A stretch of 19,395 nucleotides of DNA from Chloroflexota bacterium. Lineage in GTDB: Bacteria; Chloroflexota; Dehalococcoidia; SM23-28-2; RBG-16-64-32. Numbering within the stretch: the first letter of the stretch is position 1; each line of letters opens with the position of its first letter. The translations under genes were made by a program, and so were the position numbers. The notes below the pieces were generated by a model, which had not been told where the DNA came from, did not search any database, and was given only the letters and a program-made list of their open reading frames with translations. Location: positions 1 to 19,395 of the forward strand of contig JADFKX010000018.1 in assembly GCA_022564695.1 (NCBI GenBank), in the 5' to 3' direction. This document shows positions 7,437 through 14,150 of this stretch, piece after piece.

Positions 7437-9020
7437 CTACAGACGCACCAGCTTCGCCGAAAAGATGTCCGGGATCTTGCGCACCTCGTCCAACTGCTCA
7501 GGCGTCAGCGCCTCGTCCAGGCTGATCACCATCAGGGCTGTGCCTCGCTTCTCGTGCCGTCCCACGTTCATGAAGCTTATGTTCACATCGAACCGTCCCA
7601 GCAGCGTTCCGATAGTGCCGATCATCCCCGGCCGGTCGCGGTTCTCGCACATCAGCAGGTAGCCCTCCCCGGGCGGTATGTCCACCCAGAAGTCATCTAT
7701 GAGGACGATGTGCGGCCCATCGGGGGCCAGCGTGCCTGAGACCTTCGTCTCGCCGCCGCTGGTGGAGACGCGTACCGTGATCAGGCTGGCGTAAATGTCG
7801 TGCGAAGGGCTCCGCACCTCCGTCATCTCCATCCCTCGCCGTTGTATCACGATATCCACGTTCACTACGTTGACGTGCTCCTCGCTGATGGGCGCCAGCA
7901 AGCCGCCCACGATCGCCGCCTTGAGGGGCGTCACGTCGTGCTGGGCGATCTCACCCGAGTAGTCAACCTCGATCTGCCCCATCTGCCCCTCGCACAGCTG
8001 CACCGCTAGCGACCCGATTGTGGACGCGACCGGCACGTAAGGCGCCAGATAGCTGTACGTCTCCGCCGAGATGAGAGGCGCGTTCACCGCGTACTGCGCC
8101 GGCTCGCCCTTGAACACGGCGATGATCTGCTCCGCCACGTCCACGGCCACGCGCTCCTGCGCCTCCGCCGTCGACGCTCCCAGGTGGGGCGTGACCACCG
8201 CCTTCTCGTTATCGAACAGCGGATGGCTGGTCAACGGCTCCTTCTCGAATACGTCTAAGGCGACGCCGGCCAGCCGGCCGGCCTTCAGCGCCGCATCCAG
8301 CGCCCCTTCATCTACGATGCCGCCGCGGGCGGTGTTGATGATGCGCGCCGTTGGCTTCATCTGCCGTAGCTCTTCCTCCCCAAGGAGATGCCTCGTCCCC
8401 TCGGTCAGAGTGGTGTGTATCGTCAGGAAGTCCGACTGCCCTAGCACTTCCTCCAGCGAGATAAGCTCGACACCCAGCGAACGAGCCCGCTCATCCGGAA
8501 CGAACGGGTCGTGAGCCACCACCCGCATCTCCAGCCCGCGCGCCCTTCGCGCCACCTCCGACCCCACCTGTCCCAGGCCAATGATGCCCAGCGTCTTGCC
8601 GCGCACCTCAAGCCCCAGAAACCGCTTTCGCTCCCAGCGGCCGGCTTTGAGTGAAGCATTGGCCTCCGGGATGTGCCGCGCTAGCGATAGCATCAGTGCG
8701 ATCGTGTGCTCCGCCGCCGAGATTATGTTCCCGGTCGGCGCGTTCACCACCACAACGCCCTTCTCCGTGGCCGCCTGAACGTCGATGTTGTCCACTCCAA
8801 TGCCCGCACGGCCTATCACCTGGAGCTTGCCCGCCGCCTCTATCACCTCCCGCGTCAGATGCGTCTCGCTGCGAACGATGATCGCCTCGTAGCCACCCAC
8901 GGTCGCCAGCAACTCGTCGGCTGTGAGGCCCGTCCTAACGTCTACTTCGGCGCCGATCCGCTTGAGCAGCGTGATCCCGTCCTCGGCAATCGGATCGCAG
9001 ATCAGGATGTGCGCGGTCAT
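7437..9020 (-). CDS. serA: D-3-phosphoglycerate dehydrogenase, long form with ASB and ACT domains
   Basis: Oxidises 3-phosphoglycerate to 3-phosphohydroxypyruvate with NAD, the first step of the phosphorylated serine pathway. Numbering from the ATG at 9020 (527 aa): catalytic segments flank a Rossmann fold with GIIGLGQVGSEVARRA (145-160). Catalytic Arg232 (TARGGIVDE), Glu261 (DVFEKEP) and His279 (TPHLGAS) are present. An ASB-type domain follows (about 310-440), then a C-terminal ACT domain (about 453-525, LLMCENRDRPGMIGTIGTLL), which in relatives senses serine. An in-frame TTG at 9029 would add three residues; the ATG matches the family N-terminus better. It lies 13 bp behind the aminotransferase and is surely cotranscribed with it. 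Confidence 0.97.
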   Translation of the reverse strand: MTAHILICDPIAEDGITLLKRIGAEVDVRTGLTADELLATVGGYEAIIVRSETHLTREVIEAAGKLQVIGRAGIGVDNIDVQAATEKGVVVVNAPTGNIISAAEHTIALMLSLARHIPEANASLKAGRWERKRFLGLEVRGKTLGIIGLGQVGSEVARRARGLEMRVVAHDPFVPDERARSLGVELISLEEVLGQSDFLTIHTTLTEGTRHLLGEEELRQMKPTARIINTARGGIVDEGALDAALKAGRLAGVALDVFEKEPLTSHPLFDNEKAVVTPHLGASTAEAQERVAVDVAEQIIAVFKGEPAQYAVNAPLISAETYSYLAPYVPVASTIGSLAVQLCEGQMGQIEVDYSGEIAQHDVTPLKAAIVGGLLAPISEEHVNVVNVDIVIQRRGMEMTEVRSPSHDIYASLITVRVSTSGGETKVSGTLAPDGPHIVLIDDFWVDIPPGEGYLLMCENRDRPGMIGTIGTLLGRFDVNISFMNVGRHEKRGTALMVISLDEALTPEQLDEVRKIPDIFSAKLVRL

Positions 9021-9033
9021 CTTAGGCAAGCGC

Positions 9034-10146
9034 CTATCGGCTTACGGGGGTGCTATAGCCCACCCGTGGCAGGACCTCGGCCAGAGCATCCAGAGCGTCG
9101 CGGATGTCGGCTTCGCTCACAAGCCCCAGGTGACCGATACGAAAGATCTTACCGGCCAGCTTGCTCTGCCCTCCGGCAAGCACCACCCCATGCTCGTCCT
9201 CCAGCATCGTGCGCAGGGCGCTGACCTCCACGCCCTCAGGGCATTTGATGGCCGTGACCGTGTTGGACGCGTACCGCTCGTCGCTCGCCAGCAGCTCCAG
9301 ACCCAGCGCCTTCACACCCTCCCGCACCATGCGGCCGATGTTGGCGTGGCGGGTGTGGATGCTCTCCAGCCCTTCCGTTGCCATCCTCTCCAACGCTACA
9401 TCCAGCCCGAAAAAGATGGACATCGCGGGCGTCCACGGCGTCTGGCCCTTTTGCAGCATATCCCTGGCCCTGGCCAGGTCGAGGTAGAAGCGAGGCATGC
9501 GCGCCGACTCGTTCGCCTTCCAGGCCCGCTCGCTTAGGCAGACGAAGGCGAGGCCGGGCGGTACCATCCACCCCTTCTGCGAGCCGGTGATCACCACGTC
9601 CAGCCCCCAGCCGTCCATATCCAGCGGTATCGCGCCCAGGCTGCTCACTGCGTCCACTATCAGAAGCCGGTCCGACTCTCGCACCACCTTAGCGATCTCT
9701 TCCAGAGGGTTAGTTACGCCGGTGGAGGTCTCGTTGTGCGTGACCAGGACGGCCTTGATCTCCGGTTCGGCGGCCAGCGCCTTGCGGACGTCCTCCGCGT
9801 CGGCTGCCCGGCCCCACTCGTAAGCGAGCGCCGTGACCTGCGCCCCGTACGTCTCCGCGATAGCGGCGAACCGGTCGCCGAAGGAGCCTATGCTCACCGC
9901 CAGCACCCTGTCGCCGGGGGAGAGCGTGTTCACCACCGCCGCCTCCATGCCGCCAGTGCCAGAGGCGCTCAGTACCAGCACTTCGCCCTTCGTTAGATAG
10001 AACTGTTTCAACAGCTCCGATACCCGCTGGACGAGCGCGGCGAACTCGCGGCCGCGGTGGTTCACCATCGGCCGTCCTACGGCCTCAAGTATGTCGGCGG
10101 GCACGGGCGTGGGTCCGGGGATTCGCAGGTTGGTGGTGTTTTTCAT
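9034..10146 (-). CDS. Class V aminotransferase, serine-pyruvate/alanine-glyoxylate type
   Basis: PLP-dependent aminotransferase of 370 residues. It begins with RIPGPTPVPADI typical of the alanine-glyoxylate/serine-pyruvate group, has the cofactor Asp165 (LLIVDAVSSLGAIP), the Schiff-base Lys191 (TGSQKGWMVPPGLAF) and the substrate-carboxylate Arg336 (KIFRIGHLG). Members act on serine, alanine, glyoxylate, pyruvate or, in some lineages, phosphohydroxypyruvate. Because it is directly followed by serA and no serC is seen, it may supply the transamination step of serine synthesis; that is inference from context. GAGG lies 8 nt before the ATG, and the promoter is immediately upstream. Confidence 0.9.
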   Translation of the reverse strand: MKNTTNLRIPGPTPVPADILEAVGRPMVNHRGREFAALVQRVSELLKQFYLTKGEVLVLSASGTGGMEAAVVNTLSPGDRVLAVSIGSFGDRFAAIAETYGAQVTALAYEWGRAADAEDVRKALAAEPEIKAVLVTHNETSTGVTNPLEEIAKVVRESDRLLIVDAVSSLGAIPLDMDGWGLDVVITGSQKGWMVPPGLAFVCLSERAWKANESARMPRFYLDLARARDMLQKGQTPWTPAMSIFFGLDVALERMATEGLESIHTRHANIGRMVREGVKALGLELLASDERYASNTVTAIKCPEGVEVSALRTMLEDEHGVVLAGGQSKLAGKIFRIGHLGLVSEADIRDALDALAEVLPRVGYSTPVSR

Positions 10147-10155
10147 CCTGGCCTC

Positions 10156-10185
10156 ATCTTAGGGGTCTCGTCCTGGGAGGGTCAA
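10156..10185 (-). promoter_or_regulatory. Promoter of the aminotransferase-serA operon
   Basis: On the minus strand TTGACC (10180-10185) and TAAGAT (10156-10161) are 18 bp apart. The -10 ends 9 bp before the ATG at 10146, giving a very short leader. Confidence 0.55.
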
Positions 10186-10304
10186 GGAAAGCGGCGAGGC
10201 TTATGCTCACCAACCTGACTGAAAGCCGCCTGCGGGTGAGACTCGATGGTTCCGTCGTGCAAGCCGCGCATTTCAATGCGTGATGCTGGATACTGTCGCA
10301 GATA

Positions 10305-10313
10305 TGGTAAAAT
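10305..10313 (+). promoter_or_regulatory. Extended -10 promoter of selA
   Basis: TGG followed by TAAAAT (10308-10313) forms an extended -10 element 17 bp before the ATG at 10331. Its position argues against the upstream in-frame start codons at 10280 and 10304. A short inverted repeat (CGCATT/AATGCG, about 10267-10280) lies upstream and might bind a regulator. Confidence 0.45.
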
Positions 10314-10330
10314 TGCCTCACAGTTTCGCT

Positions 10331-11698
10331 ATGACCACCGATAACCCCTACCGCGCCCTCCCCTCCGTAGACCGCCTGCTGGCCGACGAGCGTCTCCGCC
10401 CGCTCGGTCAGGGTGAGCGCCCCGTGGTCACCGCGCTCGCCCGTCAGGCGCTGGAGACCGCCCGCACCGCCGTCGCCGCCGGCCGGCCCGCTCCCACTGA
10501 GGACCAGCTGGTGGAGTCCGTGCTGGGGCTGGCGGAAGTCGTGCTTCGTCCCTCCCTGCGGCCGGTGATCAACGCCACCGGCGTCATCATTCACACCAAT
10601 CTGGGTCGCGCGCCGCTATCCGAAGACGCGATCGCGGCCATGGTCGCCGTCTCCGGCGGCTACTCCAACCTGGAGTTTGACCTGGAGGCCGGCGAGCGGG
10701 GCTCTCGTTTCGTGCACCTGGAACCCCTCCTGCGCCAGCTCACCGGGGCGGACGCCGCGATGGCGGTGAACAACAACGCCTCGGCCCTGCTCCTCGCCCT
10801 CTCCGCCCTCGCCCGCGACCGCGAGGTGATCATCTCTCGCGGCCAGGCAGTGGAGATCGGTGGCGGCTTCCGTATCCCCGATGTGATGCGACAGTCAGGC
10901 GCGCGGCTCGTCGAGGTGGGCACCACCAACCGGACCTACCTGCGCGACTACGAGGCCGCCCTGACGCCGGACACCGTGGCCATCATGCGTGTCCACGCCA
11001 GCAACTTCCGCATCGTTGGCTTCACGGAGACGCCCGCCATCAATGACCTGGCCCGGCTCGCCCATGAGCACGGCCTCCTCCTGTTGGACGACCTGGGCTC
11101 CGGCTGCATTCTGGATACGACTCAGTTCGGCCTCGCCCCGGAGCCGACGGTGCAGGAGAGCATGGCAGCCGGTGTTGACCTGGCGATGTTCTCCGGCGAT
11201 AAGCTCCTCGGCGGCCCCCAGGCGGGCGTAATCATCGGCCGCCGCGAGCTGGTGGAGCAGCTGCGCCGCCATCCCCTGGCCCGCGCCGTGCGCATGGACA
11301 AGGCCAGCATCGCCGCCCTCACCGCCACGCTGCTCCACTACCTGCGCGGCGAGGCGCTGGAGAAGGTGCCGGTCTGGCGCATGATCGCAGCTCCCCTGGC
11401 GGAGGTTCAGCGCCGGGCCCGCCGCTGGACGCGCGGCATCGGCGAACCGGCGAAGGTCGTGGATGGCCGCTCGATGATCGGCGGCGGCAGTCTGCCGGAG
11501 GAGAGCCTCCCAACGAAGCTCGTCGCCATCGCCGGTGACGGCTCTTATGTCACCGACTTGGCCCGTCGCCTGCGGCAGGGCGATCCTCCCCTGGTCGCCA
11601 GAATCGAGCGCGATGCCCTTCTCCTCGACCCGCGCACCGTGCCGTCGCGGCAGGCCGCTACGTTAATCCGGGCGGTCAAAACCGCGCTCAAATCGTAG
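10331..11698 (+). CDS. selA: L-seryl-tRNA(Sec) selenium transferase (selenocysteine synthase)
   Basis: Converts Ser-tRNA(Sec) to Sec-tRNA(Sec) using selenophosphate and PLP; it is a cytoplasmic enzyme needed for selenoprotein synthesis in bacteria. From ATG 10331 it has 455 residues. Family blocks are ALPSVDRLL at the N-terminus, INATGVIIHTNLGRAPL, GYSNLEFDLEAGERGSR, VNNNASALLLAL, RGQAVEIGGGFRIPDVM, EVGTTNRT and HASNFRIVGF. The PLP lysine is about residue 291 in FSGDKLLGGPQAG. All key motifs are intact, so the enzyme should work. The start is chosen from the promoter position and the family N-terminus. selB, selD and tRNA-Sec are not in the window. A gene with an in-frame TGA at a catalytic Cys position lies 1.3 kb downstream on the other strand. 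Confidence 0.97.
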   Translation: MTTDNPYRALPSVDRLLADERLRPLGQGERPVVTALARQALETARTAVAAGRPAPTEDQLVESVLGLAEVVLRPSLRPVINATGVIIHTNLGRAPLSEDAIAAMVAVSGGYSNLEFDLEAGERGSRFVHLEPLLRQLTGADAAMAVNNNASALLLALSALARDREVIISRGQAVEIGGGFRIPDVMRQSGARLVEVGTTNRTYLRDYEAALTPDTVAIMRVHASNFRIVGFTETPAINDLARLAHEHGLLLLDDLGSGCILDTTQFGLAPEPTVQESMAAGVDLAMFSGDKLLGGPQAGVIIGRRELVEQLRRHPLARAVRMDKASIAALTATLLHYLRGEALEKVPVWRMIAAPLAEVQRRARRWTRGIGEPAKVVDGRSMIGGGSLPEESLPTKLVAIAGDGSYVTDLARRLRQGDPPLVARIERDALLLDPRTVPSRQAATLIRAVKTALKS

Positions 11699-11743
11699 GT
11701 CGAGGCCCCAGCCTAGACGCTCGTCGGGAGTGCCACGCCCCGG

Positions 11744-12100
11744 TTACGTCATCTGGAAAAGCTGTAGCACGTTCCCATCAGGGTCCTTGAACGTCGCAAT
11801 AACCGCGCCGTTATCTTGGCTCGGCTTCCTGGTGAACTTCACGCCCTTCTTACTCAACTGCTCATACTCAGCCTGGCAGTCGTCCACGTGGAAGTTCACC
11901 ATCACCCTATACGGGTCCTGGGCGCTACCCTTCACCTCGCTGTGCCTGCCGAGGCCCAACTGAGCGCCGCTTGCGGCCTGGAACATGACGAACTCATCGC
12001 TCTCCATCTCCGGCGTCAAGCCCAGCACGTCACGGTAGAACGGCGCCAGCCTCTGTATGTCCTCGCTCCAGATTAGGACGCTTTGAATCTTCGAGAGCAT
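11744..12100 (-). CDS. VOC (glyoxalase/bleomycin-resistance) family protein, copy 1
   Basis: A 118-residue single vicinal-oxygen-chelate module: beta-alpha-beta start (IQSVLIWSEDIQRLAPFYRD), VNFHVDDCQAEYEQL in the middle and DPDGNVLQLFQ at the end. VOC proteins include glyoxalases, thiol transferases, dioxygenases and drug-binding proteins. Here the C-terminal metal-ligand position that is usually Glu (NVLEL) is Gln, and there is no N-terminal His, so the metal site may be incomplete. The function is unknown. It is the last gene of the four-gene operon, 3 bp after the second VOC gene, with an AAGGAG site before its ATG. selA converges on it 45 bp away, with no clear terminator between. Confidence 0.9.
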   Translation of the reverse strand: MLSKIQSVLIWSEDIQRLAPFYRDVLGLTPEMESDEFVMFQAASGAQLGLGRHSEVKGSAQDPYRVMVNFHVDDCQAEYEQLSKKGVKFTRKPSQDNGAVIATFKDPDGNVLQLFQMT

Positions 12101-12103
12101 TTG

Positions 12104-12448
12104 TTACTCCTTGACCAGGCCGACCACGTTCCCCTCGGGGTCCGCGAACATCGCGAGCGTCACCATGTCAGGGATCACAGTCACCGGCATGATGGTCTTA
12201 CCTCCCGCGGCCTCGATCTTGTTCAGGTACGCCTGTGGATCGTCTACCTGAACGTAGAACGTTACCTGGTTCTGACCTTCCGCCGGCCCTATCCCCCCGC
12301 CGATGCCTCCTTCGCCGTGCGTATCCACTATGCCGTAGTTCATCGGATTGCTGGCATCGATGTGCCAACCGAACAGGTCGCCGTAGAAGCCCTGTAGCTT
12401 CTTGGGATCCTTGCCCAGTATCTCGAAGTGCACCACTGGCTGGCCCAT
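12104..12448 (-). CDS. VOC family protein, copy 2
   Basis: A 114-residue VOC module beginning QPVVHFEILGKDPKKLQGFY and ending FADPEGNVVGLVKE, with a Gly-rich loop (GEGGIGGGIG) in the middle typical of the small PhnB/glyoxalase-like subgroup. It differs clearly from the neighbouring VOC gene, so the pair is not a recent duplication. It may form a heteromeric or tandem partner with that gene; this is inference from the 3-bp spacing. A GGAGA-type site precedes the ATG. The substrate cannot be assigned. Confidence 0.9.
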   Translation of the reverse strand: MGQPVVHFEILGKDPKKLQGFYGDLFGWHIDASNPMNYGIVDTHGEGGIGGGIGPAEGQNQVTFYVQVDDPQAYLNKIEAAGGKTIMPVTVIPDMVTLAMFADPEGNVVGLVKE

Positions 12449-12502
12449 GGGCGGTCTCCTTTCTCGATTACGCTTATCGTCTCACTCAACCTACGCGCCG
12501 AC

Positions 12503-12985
12503 TTACTGGCGTGCTCTGCTGATCTGGCTGATATGGTCCGTCAGGTGGAAATTGAGGGCGCCCGCAAACTGCGCCATCGTTGCATACTCCCCGATGGGCG
12601 TCTCCTTGAACAGAGGCACCCGTGCCTTGCGGGCCAGGTCCGCTTCCGTCCGGCCATCCAGGAACTCGGCCAGCTCCCGGTAACGGCTGGAGACCGCGTC
12701 CCGCAGCTCCGCCAGCGACATCGTCTGACGGTTAGGTGTGTAGTAGGGTAGACCCGTCACGATTCCGATGAGTGGTGTGTCCTCCTCGATGATCTGACGG
12801 AACGGGGCCAGGACGTCGTCCCCTTCGTCACTCATCAAGTGCGAAAGTATCTCCTTGCAGCACCACTCCGCGTCAGCCGCCCTCTGTCCCGCCTTCGCTT
12901 CGTCCAGGCCGTCCAGCGCCTGCCTTAGCTCGTCCATCTTCTGCCCCAGCGCATCGCGCAGGGACGTTCCTGCCTCTGAGACCAT
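12503..12985 (-). CDS. DinB-like metal-dependent (thiol-transferase-type) protein
   Basis: A 160-residue four-helix protein of the DinB/YfiT fold. The three-His metal site is visible: His49 (CKEILSHLM), His147 and His151 (NFHLTDHISQI). Characterised relatives use mycothiol, bacillithiol or glutathione for conjugation or isomerisation, so a thiol-dependent detoxification role is plausible. There is no evidence for the cell's thiol here. GAAGGAGG precedes the ATG. It is the second gene of the operon, 33 bp after the AhpD-like gene. Confidence 0.85.
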   Translation of the reverse strand: MVSEAGTSLRDALGQKMDELRQALDGLDEAKAGQRAADAEWCCKEILSHLMSDEGDDVLAPFRQIIEEDTPLIGIVTGLPYYTPNRQTMSLAELRDAVSSRYRELAEFLDGRTEADLARKARVPLFKETPIGEYATMAQFAGALNFHLTDHISQISRARQ

Positions 12986-13018
12986 GTTCGTGCCTCCTTC
13001 TAGGTCTCGCTATGCCCC

Positions 13019-13597
13019 TTACTGTTCCTGTAGTTGCATCAGGTCGTATAAGCCGAACGTATCCGCCAGCCGGTCCACGGCGTTGAACTGGCAGGCCACC
13101 CAGACCCCTTCCAGTATCTCCTCACCGGTCAGTCCGGCTGCCCGCAGACCGTCGATGTCTTCGTCTGTCACCTTGTAGGCGTGCGTTGTCAGCTTCACAG
13201 ACAGCCGCAGCAGCGCTTTGTACTTCTCATCCACCGGCAGCGTCTCAATGTCCGCTTCCTCTGCGGCTTTCACCGCCTCCGGGCTACCTCCTACGTACCG
13301 CAGGAGAAACGAATGCGCCTTCGTTCAGTAGGCGCAAGAGTTGGTCTCCGAAACGACAGTGGCGATCATCTCCTTCACCTGCCGCGGCAGGTGGCCGCCG
13401 CCGAACATCGCCTTATAACCATCGAACATCACCCGCAGGAAATCGGGTCGTGTGCTCGTTAGCTTGAATACGTCGGGAACGCCCGGGAAGCCGAAGAAGG
13501 CCTGTATCTCGTCGTACAGCGCCTTCGTCTCGTCGCGCGCCTCTGACTCCTGAACGATGTCGATGCGTACCGGCGAGTTACGGCTAGATGTGGCCAT
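13019..13597 (-). CDS. AhpD-like/carboxymuconolactone-decarboxylase-family selenoprotein (CxxU), TGA read as Sec91
   Basis: Predicted 192-residue alkylhydroperoxidase-like protein in which TGA at 13325-13327 encodes selenocysteine. The N-terminal half runs to ETNSCAY (Cys88); then comes TGA (residue 91), then TKAHSFLLRYVGG and a normal family C-terminus (EEILEGVWVACQFNAVDRLADTFGL) in the same frame. Relative to Mycobacterium AhpD (Glu118, Cys130, Cys133, His137) the matching residues are Glu76, Cys88, Sec91 and His95, with identical spacing. The family reduces peroxides or exchanges thiols through CxxC; Sec would take the second Cys position. A SECIS-like hairpin follows the TGA and selA is in the window. 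AGGAGG lies about 6 nt before the ATG at 13597. Standard gene callers would split it into a 90-residue ORF (13325-13597) and a separate downstream ORF (from about 13273). The alternative is a nonsense mutation, which the intact downstream frame makes unlikely. Confidence 0.87.
13288..13306 (-). promoter_or_regulatory. Candidate bacterial SECIS hairpin
   Basis: In the mRNA, 18 nt after the UGA, CUCCUGC pairs with GUAGGAG (7 bp, one G-U) around the apical loop GGUAC (13295-13299). The loop starts 25 nt after the UGA and has G in its first two positions followed by U, as in SelB-binding bacterial SECIS loops. A second hairpin (ACGAA/UUCGU, loop GGCGCA, 13309-13324) sits directly after the UGA. 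Confidence 0.65.
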
Positions 13598-13638
13598 TGG
13601 CTACCTCCTGGGGACGTTAGCGGGACAGATCGCTTCAA

Positions 13639-13668
13639 ATAATAGAGTCACTTCCTTGATTGCGTCAA
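13639..13668 (-). promoter_or_regulatory. Promoter of the AhpD-like/DinB/VOC operon
   Basis: On the minus strand TTGACG (13663-13668) and TATTAT (13639-13644) are 18 bp apart. The leader is about 35 nt with AGGAGG before the ATG. The -35 lies inside the spacer of the divergent HxlR promoter. Confidence 0.6.
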
Positions 13669-13684
13669 CCCCTTGCGCTACAAT
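13656..13684 (+). promoter_or_regulatory. Promoter of the HxlR-type regulator gene
   Basis: TTGATT (13656-13661) and TACAAT (13679-13684) are 17 bp apart. The -10 ends 10 bp before the ATG at 13695, so the transcript is near leaderless. ATTGCG (13659-13664) and CGCAAT (13691-13696) form a widely spaced inverted repeat across the promoter and could be operator half-sites. Confidence 0.6.
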
Positions 13685-13694
13685 TCTTCACGCA

Positions 13695-14081
13695 ATGCCC
13701 AGACCATACAACCAGACCTGCCCGATCGCCAGAACGCTCGATATCATCGGCGACCGCTGGACGCTGCTCATCGTCCGCGACCTGTTCATGGGCAAGACAC
13801 GCTTCAAGGAGTTCCTGGCGTCGTCCCCCGGCCTTCCCCCCAATCTCCTCTCGGACCGTCTCAAGAAGCTCGAGGAGCACGACCTCGTGGAGCGTGTCGT
13901 CTACAGCCAGCACCCTCTGCGCGCCGAGTACCGCCTGACGGAGGACGGCCAAACTTTATCGCCCGTAATTGAGGCGATAGTCCATTGGGGCCTCGGCCAC
14001 TGCTTCGAGGATGAGCCGGAGGCTCGCGCCGCGGTAATCGAACGCATCAGCAGCGAGCTACCGGCCTACGGCCGGCGATAG
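13695..14081 (+). CDS. HxlR/MarR-like winged-helix transcriptional regulator
   Basis: A 128-residue DNA-binding protein with the HxlR signature: TCPIARTLDIIGDRWTLLIV (about 8-27), RFKEFLASSPGLPPNLLSDR (recognition helix region), LKKLEEHDLVERVVY and the wing YRLTEDGQTLSPVIEAI. Cys9 before Pro is the position that senses electrophiles, quinones or oxidants in YodB/HypR/QorR-type relatives; sensing here is inference. The start at 13695 is preferred to an in-frame ATG at 13557, because the latter lies inside the divergent gene and upstream of the promoter, and family N-terminal homology begins at CPIA. It is divergent from the selenoprotein operon with interlocking promoters and probably regulates that operon and itself. 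Confidence 0.93.
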   Translation: MPRPYNQTCPIARTLDIIGDRWTLLIVRDLFMGKTRFKEFLASSPGLPPNLLSDRLKKLEEHDLVERVVYSQHPLRAEYRLTEDGQTLSPVIEAIVHWGLGHCFEDEPEARAAVIERISSELPAYGRR

Positions 14082-14120
14082 CCCAACCGCTCACGCCCCC
14101 TCGCCTGTAGATTAAGCGGC

Positions 14121-14150
14121 TTGACATTGCCGTAAGTCTTAAATTACAGT
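14121..14150 (+). promoter_or_regulatory. Promoter of the YCII-like gene
   Basis: TTGACA (14121-14126), a perfect -35, and TACAGT (14145-14150) are 18 bp apart. The leader of about 60 nt contains a direct repeat and GGAGGAGG just before the ATG. Confidence 0.6.

Noticed and set aside
10186..10304. Possible tRNA-Sec gene between the aminotransferase and selA
   Set aside because: A CTCACC/GGTGAG pair and a GGTTCC string exist, but no acceptor stem, TCA anticodon arm or T-arm consensus can be assembled.
13019..13597. Two separate genes, or a nonsense pseudogene
   Set aside because: Same frame on both sides, the TGA exactly at the catalytic Cys position, a SECIS-like hairpin, no Shine-Dalgarno for the downstream half, and selA nearby.
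13557..13694. Upstream ATG (13557) giving a 174-residue HxlR protein
   Set aside because: The added 46 residues overlap the divergent selenoprotein gene and its leader and lie upstream of the HxlR promoter; family homology begins just after 13695.
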